17,015 bases of DNA, taken from contig CAZOKP010000059.1 in NCBI GenBank assembly GCA_964580435.1, forward strand, positions 1-17,015, written 5' to 3'. Position numbers and translations under genes: made by a program. The DNA is from CAZKEW01 sp964580435 (GTDB lineage Bacteria > Acidobacteriota > Aminicenantia > Aminicenantales > UBA8522). Under the pieces are notes generated by a model. It had not been told where the DNA came from, did not search any database, and saw nothing but the letters and a program-made list of their open reading frames with translations. This document shows, piece by piece, positions 1 through 6,769 of the stretch (position 1 is its first letter; the number at the start of each line of letters is the position of its first letter).

Positions 1-304
1 TGGTGATGTAGTCGTCGGCTCCAAGCTCAAGGCCGAGGATCTTTTCGGCTTCATGTGTCTTAGCCGTCAGCATGATGATCGGCGTCTTGAACCCGGTCTG
101 CCGCAGCTCTCGGCAGACCTCGAACCCGTCCTTTCGCGGCAGCATGAGGTCGAGGATAATCAAGTCCCAGCCTCCCTCTCTGCCGCGGCGCACGGCCTGC
201 TCGCCGTCGCCAACCGTTTCGACTTGATGACCGTGACGGGCGAGGTCTTCCTCGAGACCGAAGGCAATGTCCCGGTCGTCTTCGACAATCAGAATCTTCG
301 GCAT
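1..304 (-). CDS. Response regulator, receiver domain (3' end lies outside the window)
   Basis: The frame opens with ATG at 304 and runs off the left edge, giving the first 101 residues. They form a nearly complete CheY-like receiver domain: acidic pair D9/D10 in ILIVEDD, phospho-acceptor D52 in LDLMLPRKDG, switch T80 and K82 in MLTAK, then GLELGADDYI. This is the cytoplasmic output partner of the histidine kinase just upstream. The kinase stop ends 4 nt before this ATG, and GGAG in the last kinase codons lies 8 nt from the start, so the two genes are co-transcribed and probably translationally coupled. The GLELGADDYIT ending and the PhoR-like partner suggest an OmpR/PhoB-type winged-helix output. 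The DNA-binding domain is outside the window, so the class is an inference. The kinase promoter carries repeats of the type such regulators bind. Confidence 0.95.
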   Translation of the reverse strand, partial: MPKILIVEDDRDIAFGLEEDLARHGHQVETVGDGEQAVRRGREGGWDLIILDLMLPRKDGFEVCRELRQTGFKTPIIMLTAKTHEAEKILGLELGADDYIT

Positions 305-308
305 TGGC

Positions 309-2264
309 TCATTCTCCTTTGGGCAGCAGGATGGTGAAGGTGCTGCCCTTGCCGGGCTCGCTCTCGACAATGACCTTTCCGCCGTGGGCGTCCACGATAT
401 GCTTGACCATGGCCAGCCCTATACCCGTCCCCTTGACGCCATACGCCTTGGCGCTCGAACCGCGGACGAATTTCCGGAATATCCGCTTCCTCTCGGAGGG
501 GGGAATGCCGAAGCCCTGGTCCCGGACCCGGATGGCAACCGGGTTTCCGGCTTCGACTTCGACATGAACGACCGCGCTGTCGCCGGAGTACTTGACCGCG
601 TTGTCCAGGAGATTCCACAGAGCCTGGGCGAGCGCTTCCCGGTCGGCTTTCACAACGGGGCCTTGGTCTGGAACAGCGCATTCTATCACCAGATTGGTGG
701 GATTTGTCTCCTGCTTGAACTCCTCCACCGTAGCTTTGACCATCCGACCGGCATCCAATCGTTCGAGCCGATAAGGCCGGGCTCCGGCCTCCATGCGGCC
801 GAAATCAAGTAGGGATTCCACGAGCCGTGAGAGCCGGCGAGTCGCACGGTCCTGGGCGCTGTAAAATAAGCGGCGCTTCTCCGCCGGGAGGCTCTCGTCC
901 TCAACCAGCATCTCGGTGAACTGCCGCATCGAGGTGAGGGGAGTCCGGAACTCGTGCGAAACGGCTGAGACGAAGTCCGACTGGAGCCGCGCGGCCGCCA
1001 GTTCCCGGGAGACGGCACGGCCGATGAGATAGCTTGCGGCGATGACGAGAAGGGCCAGCATCGCCAGGCCTATCATCATCAGCCGCCGGCGTTGGGCGAA
1101 CTGGACAAGGTCTGCTTCCGGGTCGGCGTTGACGATGGCGATGTCCCAAGGCAGGCCGGTGACGGAGGCGAGCCGAGAAGTGGTGGGAACCCCGGCCGCC
1201 GGTTCGCCTCCGTAAGCCAGCGCCTTGTCCGAATCGCGAATGCCGACGCGAACCCCGCTGAAACCAGATCCTCCGACGAGGGGATCAAACCATCGGCTCC
1301 GCTGGTAGCCGGGGCCGGCGACAACAGCCGCCAATCGATCATTCGACTGTCGCCAGAGGACGGTGACAGATGTGCCGTGAAGGCAAAATGACCTGCGGCC
1401 GGCGGAACTCTTCTCGACACTGGCGATCGCTTGGCGGCTCTGCCAGAGCCAGACAACAGCCTCCGCCAGGGCTTGCTGGTCGGCGTCAGATTCCGGCTCT
1501 TGGCTGAGCCACCGCGCCGCCTGATCGCGGTAGTAAAGGTATGATGCCCGGTCGAGACGCCAGCGCCTGCCCCTCAAATCATCGCAGAGACTCTGGGCTT
1601 CCTGTTGTAGCTCCGACCGGCGGCCGAGTTCCTCCAGCAGGATACAGCGGGCGCGGCGTGCCGCGAGGTCAGCGGGCACTCCTGAGAGCGAGACTCCGTG
1701 ATCGGAGGACTTGGCCATCTCCTCATAGACTTTGAGGGCGGAGTCGAGGTCGCCAGCCTTTCTGAGATTGCGCGCCAGCCGGAGCTGCGCGCCGATCCTA
1801 ACGGCGGGATCTCCGGCTTTGGAGATGGGGCGGAGTTCAATGATCGCACGGCTGTAGTTATGATCAAGAAATTCGGATTTTTCGGCGTCGGCATATAGGC
1901 GGGCTGGCGCTTCTCGACCTGGCGGAATCACCGGATAAAACAGAAGTGCGTTATCCGGCCAGACTTGGACTTCCGAGTCGCCGGCGACTATCCAAACAAC
2001 GTCTTCCTCCGACGGAAGGAAATCCACATTAGGGAGGACGGTCAGCTTTCGTTCCTCCTCCGAGAGGGCCTGCTCCAGCGAAGCGATCAGACGATCTGCG
2101 GCGGCCTCCCGCCGCTCTTCCAGTTGTTTGGCTTCGAGCGCGCGATCCTGCTCGACAAGACGCACTCCCATCCAGACCAGCGCGACGACCGACACCGCCG
2201 CCACGCATAAAAAGAGAATCGCCGTGTTTCGAGAAGGATGCCCCCGGGACCGGAGCGAGGCCAT
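309..2264 (-). CDS. Membrane sensor histidine kinase with a large helical extracytoplasmic sensor region
   Basis: This 651-residue protein is an autophosphorylating kinase for the adjacent response regulator. Visible parts in order: a membrane segment at about 15-36; a long extracytoplasmic region at about 37-393 whose 150-230 stretch (RLARNLRKAGDLDSALKVYEEM) resembles TPR helices; a second membrane segment at about 395-418; the HisKA box SHEFRTPLTSMRQF with phospho-acceptor H437; N-box NLLDNAVKYS near 551-560; G1 DQGFGIP near 582-588; and G2 GTGIGLAMVKHIV near 612-624. All catalytic motifs are intact, so it should be active. There is no HAMP or PAS domain that I recognise. The ATG start has only a weak GAG upstream. 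The sensor sequence gives no hint of the ligand. Transcription probably starts at the promoter/operator at 2285-2351. Confidence 0.95.
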   Translation of the reverse strand: MASLRSRGHPSRNTAILFLCVAAVSVVALVWMGVRLVEQDRALEAKQLEERREAAADRLIASLEQALSEEERKLTVLPNVDFLPSEEDVVWIVAGDSEVQVWPDNALLFYPVIPPGREAPARLYADAEKSEFLDHNYSRAIIELRPISKAGDPAVRIGAQLRLARNLRKAGDLDSALKVYEEMAKSSDHGVSLSGVPADLAARRARCILLEELGRRSELQQEAQSLCDDLRGRRWRLDRASYLYYRDQAARWLSQEPESDADQQALAEAVVWLWQSRQAIASVEKSSAGRRSFCLHGTSVTVLWRQSNDRLAAVVAGPGYQRSRWFDPLVGGSGFSGVRVGIRDSDKALAYGGEPAAGVPTTSRLASVTGLPWDIAIVNADPEADLVQFAQRRRLMMIGLAMLALLVIAASYLIGRAVSRELAAARLQSDFVSAVSHEFRTPLTSMRQFTEMLVEDESLPAEKRRLFYSAQDRATRRLSRLVESLLDFGRMEAGARPYRLERLDAGRMVKATVEEFKQETNPTNLVIECAVPDQGPVVKADREALAQALWNLLDNAVKYSGDSAVVHVEVEAGNPVAIRVRDQGFGIPPSERKRIFRKFVRGSSAKAYGVKGTGIGLAMVKHIVDAHGGKVIVESEPGKGSTFTILLPKGE

Positions 2265-2284
2265 GTTTATCTCAACCCATCTTT

Positions 2285-2351
2285 ACTTTATCTTTAACTG
2301 GATGATTTTTCAATCGAGATTATGTCAAGAGTGTGTCAAGTTTTGATCAAG
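2285..2351 (-). promoter_or_regulatory. Kinase/regulator promoter with 11-bp-period direct repeats (candidate OmpR/PhoB-type operator)
   Basis: Read on the minus strand, heptamers follow each other with 4-nt spacers: CTTGATC (2345-2351), CTTGACA (2334-2340), CTTGACA (2323-2329) and a weak CTCGATT (2312-2318). An 11-bp repeat period is the standard arrangement for PhoB/OmpR-family regulators. Downstream, TTGAAA (2308-2313), a 17-nt spacer and TAAAGT (2285-2290) form a plausible sigma-70 -35/-10 pair, with the -35 overlapping the last, weak repeat. That would give a start near 2278, about 14 nt before the kinase ATG. The repeats are seen directly. Their use for autoregulation by the adjacent response regulator is inferred. 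Confidence 0.6.
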
Positions 2352-2401
2352 AGAAAAAATATTTCAAAATTTTACCTGGCAGACTTCTACAAGCGTCGTC
2401 A

Positions 2402-2482
2402 AAAATAAAAAACGGGGACGGTCCTATTTTCTTCCGCTCTAGGCCCAACGAAATAGAAAATAGGACCGTCCCCACCTTTTTT
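2402..2482 (-). terminator. Probable bidirectional intrinsic terminator at the end of the miaA-hflX-pgsA operon
   Basis: The 19-bp perfect stem at 2414-2432/2455-2473 is followed on the minus strand by a T-rich run (G, six T, A, then T-rich), and on the plus strand by six T after a 3-nt gap. It lies about 95 nt past the pgsA stop and about 60 nt before the kinase operator, exactly where transcription from the right should end. The loop is long at 22 nt, which is atypical for a pure terminator; see the palindrome entry. Confidence 0.6.
2414..2473. repeat. 19-bp perfect palindrome, REP/RAYT-type family
   Basis: The arm GGGGACGGTCCTATTTTCT at 2414-2432 is matched by its exact reverse complement at 2455-2473 around a 22-nt loop (2433-2454). 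The A6 before and T6 after could extend the stem with small bulges. GGGGACGGTCC-type palindromes are known to me as dispersed intergenic repeats, often accompanying IS200-like REP-associated tyrosine transposases. That family link is from memory. No transposase lies in this window and only one full copy is present. Confidence 0.7.
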
Positions 2483-2566
2483 CAGAATTGGTCGCTGGCC
2501 CTTGACTTGAAAATCATCTGGATGACCTTGAGGAAGGGTTTTATCGACCGGAACATAAAATAGGGC

Positions 2567-3199
2567 TCAGCCCGTCCTGGGGGTGAAAAAAGTCAGCCGT
2601 ATTCCTCTAACGATGTAGTGCGCCCCTGAGATGATGGTGCTTGCCAAGGCAAGGAGGAAAACTGCATGAAGAAAGGATGGTGAGGAGAGAGAAGACAGAA
2701 AGGAAAAGTGGCTCCAGGATGAGGACCGAACGTAATTGGCCAAGAGGACGAGGAAGACCGTCCCGACTTGAAGGACCGTGCTGAGCTTTCCGAAGGCGGA
2801 CGGAGGAAAATTCTTTTCGCCCTTCCAGAGGTAGATCACAACTCCCCCCAGAATCATGAGCAGGTCTCGAGAAACAACCACGGCCGTGAGCCACAGCGGG
2901 ATCATGTAATTGAGATCCATATCTTTGAATGTTAGCAGAATGAATGTCGTCGACAACAGCAATTTATCAGCTATAGGATCGATCAGGGTCCCGATTTTAG
3001 TCCTGAGATTCCACAGCCTGGCGGTGAGCCCATCGAGGACATCTGTCAGCCCGGCCAACAAGAAGATAAGCAGGGCGCCGAAGCCCTGTTTTTGAAGGAC
3101 CATAACAACAAACACCGGGATAAGGGCTATCCTTATTAAAGTGAGGATGTTGGGAAGCGTTAACAGGTGTTCTTTTTCTTGCGCGTCCATCTTGGTCAT
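2567..3199 (-). CDS. pgsA: CDP-diacylglycerol--glycerol-3-phosphate 3-phosphatidyltransferase
   Basis: This 210-residue integral membrane enzyme should make phosphatidylglycerol phosphate from CDP-diacylglycerol and glycerol-3-phosphate, the committed step to phosphatidylglycerol. The CDP-alcohol phosphatidyltransferase signature is complete: D53-x2-D56-G57-x2-A60-R61-x8-G70-x3-D74-x3-D78. The N-terminal LPNILTLIRI is typical of PgsA, and several hydrophobic segments follow. Length is normal for the family (about 180-210). Its ATG overlaps the stop of the upstream SLH/TPR gene as ATGA and has no clear Shine-Dalgarno, which suggests translational coupling; M4 at 3190 is an alternative start. 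It is the last gene of the operon. The substrate alcohol is not proven by motif alone, so a related CDP-alcohol transferase remains possible. Confidence 0.9.
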   Translation of the reverse strand: MTKMDAQEKEHLLTLPNILTLIRIALIPVFVVMVLQKQGFGALLIFLLAGLTDVLDGLTARLWNLRTKIGTLIDPIADKLLLSTTFILLTFKDMDLNYMIPLWLTAVVVSRDLLMILGGVVIYLWKGEKNFPPSAFGKLSTVLQVGTVFLVLLANYVRSSSWSHFSFLSSLSSPSFLHAVFLLALASTIISGAHYIVRGIRLTFFTPRTG

Positions 3200-4515
3200 C
3201 GGACCAGGGCCAAAAGAACATCTATCGTCTTGATCGCTTCCGGACCAGAGACGGACTGGTCAGGCTTGAACGTCTTGTCCGTGAAGAGTTCCATTATCTG
3301 GTAGGAGAGGACCTGGCTGATCGGCTGGTAGTAGAAATGGTCAGAAGAGACATCCAGGACCTGAATCCTTTCGGGGGGGATCTGGTGGATGAACCGGTGG
3401 CCCCTCTGCTGGAGGTAGGTGATAACCCGGAAGATGGTCTCGGCCAGTTCAGCTCTGGTCACGGTCTTCTTGGGCTGGAAGCTGTGGTTTGAATAGACCT
3501 CCATAAGGTTCAGGGAAGTAGTTTTGAGGATGAATTTGGAGGCCCAGGAAGCGGAAATGTCTATGATGATAGGCGGCTGAGGAGCGGGTTCAGAAAAGAA
3601 GTCTCTCAGCCTGACGCCCAATAGCGCGGCGATATCCTCGCGGGTCACGGCTTCTTCGAGGGGGATCTCGTTATATCGGCTGGGCAGTTCATAGATCCCG
3701 AGCCTGTTTTTGAGGTTCTCGATTTGCTCCTTAGCTGTCTTGTTGTTTTTATCCAGTTCGAGGAGTTCCTCGTAGACTCCGAGACTTCTTTCATATTGCT
3801 TGGCTTCGGCAAGAGTTGCCGCATAGCCTTCTAGGATTCCTGTGTCGGTTGGGCGGCTGGCCGCAGCCGCCTTTAGATGAACCAGCGCGCTGGACAGGTT
3901 GTTTTCTTTTTTATAGATCTGGGCCAAGGCGAGATGAATCTCTGAGGACTCGGGCGAAAAATGAAGCGCCATGAGATAGGCTTCTTTGGCTTTCTCGGTA
4001 TCTCCCCCGGCAAGCGCTGCCTTGGCTTCGCTTATGGCCTGCCGCGTTTTTTCGCCCTTCAGGGCCTCGTATTGCTCTTTGGCCCAGGCATTTTGGGGGT
4101 CGTTTTTCAAAACCTCGCGGAGCTCGTTAAAAGCTCTGTCCTGCTGGCCGCCTTTTTGATAGAGCTGAGCCAAGCCCAGGTGGGCGAGCGCCAGATTGGG
4201 ATATTCATCCAGAGCCAGCCTGAAGTTCTCCTCGGCTGTCTGCAAGTCTTCCTGTATTAAGTAGACATAGGCCAGTCCCACATAATAGAGCGCGCTCGAG
4301 GTCCCGAGACGAACAAGGGCTTTCTCGGCCTTATAGGTGTTGCCCTGTCGCACATAATCCCAGGCCTCTTCTATCTGGATGCGCTCATCGAGCGTCATAT
4401 TGGTGGTTAGAGATTGAGGCAAGGGCTCTATATACAGGTTGGGTCCCGGAGGAGGGACCATTACGCAAGAACCAAGAATCAGGGCGAGGACAAGGAGGAG
4501 ACATGCGTTTTTCAC
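3196..4515 (-). CDS. Lipoprotein with TPR repeats and C-terminal SLH-like modules
   Basis: About 439 residues. The N-terminus has a lipoprotein signal (KNACLLLVLALILGSC, lipobox Cys at about residue 17). Roughly residues 50-275 are TPR helices (for example YYVGLAYVYLIQEDLQTAEENFRLALDEYPN), which suit protein-protein contacts. The C-terminal 150 residues carry SLH-like modules: FILKTTSLNLMEVYSNHSFQPKKTVTRAELAETI, then VLDVSSDHFYYQPI through FTDKTFKPDQSVSGPEAIKTI, with a partial earlier one around EEAVTREDIAALLG. SLH modules usually bind wall polymers, so it may link an envelope membrane to peptidoglycan; this is an inference. I chose GTG at 4515, 8 nt after GGAG. A TTG at 4518 is also possible but only 5 nt from it. 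It overlaps the end of hflX. Confidence 0.85.
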   Translation of the reverse strand: MKNACLLLVLALILGSCVMVPPPGPNLYIEPLPQSLTTNMTLDERIQIEEAWDYVRQGNTYKAEKALVRLGTSSALYYVGLAYVYLIQEDLQTAEENFRLALDEYPNLALAHLGLAQLYQKGGQQDRAFNELREVLKNDPQNAWAKEQYEALKGEKTRQAISEAKAALAGGDTEKAKEAYLMALHFSPESSEIHLALAQIYKKENNLSSALVHLKAAAASRPTDTGILEGYAATLAEAKQYERSLGVYEELLELDKNNKTAKEQIENLKNRLGIYELPSRYNEIPLEEAVTREDIAALLGVRLRDFFSEPAPQPPIIIDISASWASKFILKTTSLNLMEVYSNHSFQPKKTVTRAELAETIFRVITYLQQRGHRFIHQIPPERIQVLDVSSDHFYYQPISQVLSYQIMELFTDKTFKPDQSVSGPEAIKTIDVLLALVR

Positions 4516-5774
4516 CAATTCTCTTCTCCTTTGGCAAGATACGGGAGATAATTTACCATAAATTTCGGGTTGGCCATGAGCTTTATTTCAGAGTAGTCGC
4601 CGTTTTCTCTTTTTTTCAGCACCAGGGACCAGCGGCGAAAGGAGGAGAGCAAGTCTTTTTTTTCCTTCGGGATACGCAGATAGAATAAGCGGTAATCTTT
4701 GAACAGAACAGACCGGATTTTTTCCTCCAGGCCCGAAATCCCTTCTCCTTTTTTTGCCGAGATATAGGCACTCCGGTCGCCTGAAGATGCGTTTCTCGCC
4801 AGGAGTTCATCCTTCGAAGGAAGAAGATCTATCTTGTTGAAAACATTGATGATGGGAATATCCGTGACGCCGATCTCCATGAGGATATTCTCAACGGCCC
4901 GGGTTTGTTGTTCCGCAGTCGGCGAGGAAATATCGATGACGTGGCAGATGCAGTCCGCTTCTTTTATTTCCTCAAGAGTGGCGCGGAATGAGGTGACGAG
5001 CTCAACGGGAAGTTTTTTGATGAACCCGACGGTATCGCTTAAGAAGAAATAGAGTCCGTCGGGGAAGTAAACGCGTCGCAGGACGGGATCCAAAGTGGCA
5101 AAAAGCGCGGGCGACGTGAACATGGTTTCATGGCTGAGCTGGTTGAACAGGGTGGATTTGCCGGCGCTCGTATAGCCGACCAGGGAGACCGTCGGCACGG
5201 GGCTTTCTTTTCTGCTTTTTCTCTGGTTCTCCCGCCTTTTCTGGACGCCATGGATCTCTTTCCTGATCTTGGAAATCCTATCCAGAATTCTTCGTCTGTC
5301 CTCCTCGAGCTTTTTCTCGCCCGGGCCTCGGGTTCCGATGCCTGCTCCTTGCTGGGAAAGGGCGATCCCTTTGCCTACGAGCCGGGGCAGGAGATAATTA
5401 AGCTGGGCCAGCTCGACCTGGAGCTTCCCTTCATTGCTCTTGGCTCTCTGGGCAAAGATATCCAGGATGAGCTGCGTTCGGTCGACAATCTTGGCCCGGG
5501 TCTTGTCCTCCAAGCTTCTCTGTTGGGTCGGGCTGAGGTTGTGGTCAAAGACGATGAGGTCGGCCTCAAGCGCTGCTCTTCTCTGGGCCAACTCATCAGC
5601 TTTGCCCTGGCCGACGAAATATCTCGGGCTGATCCTTGGCCTGTGTTGGAAGGTTTTTTCTAGGACCTCAGCCCCCGCCGCCCGAGCGAGATGGGCGAGC
5701 TCTTCCATGGATTCTTCGGCCTCGAACTTCTCCTTTTGGCTCGTGGCCAGGTGGACGAGGATCGCCTTTTCCAT
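4512..5774 (-). CDS. hflX: GTPase HflX
   Basis: This 420-residue translational GTPase should bind the 50S subunit or 70S ribosomes and rescue or split stalled ribosomes. The N-terminal HflX domain (residues 1-185) includes RYFVGQGKADEL, VFDHNLSPTQQRSLED and the glycine-rich GAGIGTRGPGEKKLEEDRR. The G domain follows: P-loop GYTSAGKST (200-208), G3 DTVGF (247-251), G4 NKID (313-316) and G5 SAKKG (339-343). All nucleotide-binding motifs are intact and the length is typical. The ATG starts 1 nt after the miaA stop; the nearest GAGG is too far away (15 nt), so coupling to miaA is likely. miaA-hflX adjacency is common in bacteria, but the hfq gene often found between them is absent here. Confidence 0.96.
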   Translation of the reverse strand: MEKAILVHLATSQKEKFEAEESMEELAHLARAAGAEVLEKTFQHRPRISPRYFVGQGKADELAQRRAALEADLIVFDHNLSPTQQRSLEDKTRAKIVDRTQLILDIFAQRAKSNEGKLQVELAQLNYLLPRLVGKGIALSQQGAGIGTRGPGEKKLEEDRRRILDRISKIRKEIHGVQKRRENQRKSRKESPVPTVSLVGYTSAGKSTLFNQLSHETMFTSPALFATLDPVLRRVYFPDGLYFFLSDTVGFIKKLPVELVTSFRATLEEIKEADCICHVIDISSPTAEQQTRAVENILMEIGVTDIPIINVFNKIDLLPSKDELLARNASSGDRSAYISAKKGEGISGLEEKIRSVLFKDYRLFYLRIPKEKKDLLSSFRRWSLVLKKRENGDYSEIKLMANPKFMVNYLPYLAKGEENW

Positions 5775-5775
5775 T

Positions 5776-6699
5776 CTAGGCCAGATTCGCCTCGAGAAAA
5801 CGGGAAAGGGAAGAATAATCGTCGGCGGAAAACCAGTTGGTTCCGGCCATTTTTTTAAACCAAGTGATCTGCCTCTTGGCGTAGCGGCGAGTGTCTCTCT
5901 TTGTCATCGAGACAGCTTCCTCGAGGGAGATGCCCTTTTTCAAGAATTGGAGCACATACTTATAGCCCAGCGCCCGAAAAGGAGGGGCGCTCGCCTCGAT
6001 CCCCTGTGCCAGGAGATTTTCGGCCTCTGTGACGATGCCGTTCTTGAACATCCTCTCGACTCGCTCTTCGATTCTCCGATAAAGCTCTTTTCTTTCCAAT
6101 TGTAAACCAATTTTGAGGAGATGAAAATAAGAAAGACTGGGTTTGGTGTTCAAAAAATGAAGAGAAATTGGCCGTTCGGTCAAGTAATAAACCTCTAAAG
6201 CGCGGATAATCCTCATCTTATCTCTCGGGCCGATGAGCCGGGCATACGATGGATCGACCTCTTCGAGCTTCTTTCTCAGGCTGTCCAACCCTGCACCCTG
6301 AGCCTTTTTTTCTAGCCGTTCCCGCAGCCCGGCGTCTTTTCCCGGGCCGGGGAAAAGACCTTCCAGGAGGGCTTTGAGATAGAGCCCGGTTCCGCCGACG
6401 ATAAAGGGAAGCCTTCCTCTGCCTTCGATGAGCTGGATTGCGGCAAGCGCTTCTCTCACAAAATCGGCCGCGGTAAATTGGGTGGAAAAATCGACAATAT
6501 CGAGAAGATGATGAGGCGCTTTTTGCCGCATCTCCGGCGTCGGCTTATCCGTCCCGATGTCAAACCCCTTATAGACCTGCATCGAGTCACAAGTGATGAT
6601 TTCCCCTTTGAATTTTTCAGCGAGATGAATGCCGGCCGCGCTTTTTCCCACGCCTGTGGGACCCAGGATGATGACCAGATTTCTGCCTTTAGAGTCCAA
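5776..6699 (-). CDS. miaA: tRNA dimethylallyltransferase
   Basis: This 307-residue enzyme transfers a dimethylallyl group to N6 of A37 in tRNAs that read UNN codons. Key motifs are present: P-loop GPTGVGKS (13-20), CDSMQVYKG with the tRNA-contacting region after it, IGTDKP, GGTGLYLKALLEG, and the C-terminal RRYAKRQITWF. Length is normal. The start appears to be TTG at 6699: an in-frame TGA lies two codons upstream, and the essential P-loop begins at residue 13. No Shine-Dalgarno precedes this TTG. The stop codon of a 26-codon ORF lies 8 nt inside miaA, so initiation may depend on ribosomes delivered by that ORF. Confidence 0.95.
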   Translation of the reverse strand: MDSKGRNLVIILGPTGVGKSAAGIHLAEKFKGEIITCDSMQVYKGFDIGTDKPTPEMRQKAPHHLLDIVDFSTQFTAADFVREALAAIQLIEGRGRLPFIVGGTGLYLKALLEGLFPGPGKDAGLRERLEKKAQGAGLDSLRKKLEEVDPSYARLIGPRDKMRIIRALEVYYLTERPISLHFLNTKPSLSYFHLLKIGLQLERKELYRRIEERVERMFKNGIVTEAENLLAQGIEASAPPFRALGYKYVLQFLKKGISLEEAVSMTKRDTRRYAKRQITWFKKMAGTNWFSADDYSSLSRFLEANLA

Positions 6700-6769
6700 T
6701 TTTGATCAAGAAAAGAAGAATGAGAGCGGTGACGAGGACGAGAAGCGAGAGGATTTGCTTCCGGCTCAC
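6689..6769 (-). CDS. 26-residue single-pass membrane micro-protein (unannotated-size ORF)
   Basis: The GTG start at 6769 overlaps the TGA stop of the DUF4388 gene (GTGA), and the ORF ends with TAA at 6689, inside miaA. GGGGAG lies 5 nt before the GTG. The product is a basic head (MSRKQ) followed by about 20 hydrophobic residues (ILSLLVLVTALILLFLIKIG). It looks like one transmembrane helix with a cytoplasmic basic N-terminus. I do not recognise a family. Its overlap with both flanking genes and its ribosome-binding site suggest it is translated, possibly as a coupling ORF that feeds ribosomes to miaA. A chance ORF cannot be excluded at this length. Confidence 0.5.
   Translation of the reverse strand: MSRKQILSLLVLVTALILLFLIKIGL

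Noticed and set aside
2563..2573. GGGCTCAGCCC after pgsA as a terminator hairpin
   Set aside because: The 5-bp arms have a 1-nt centre and no T-run; the palindrome at 2414-2473 is far better.
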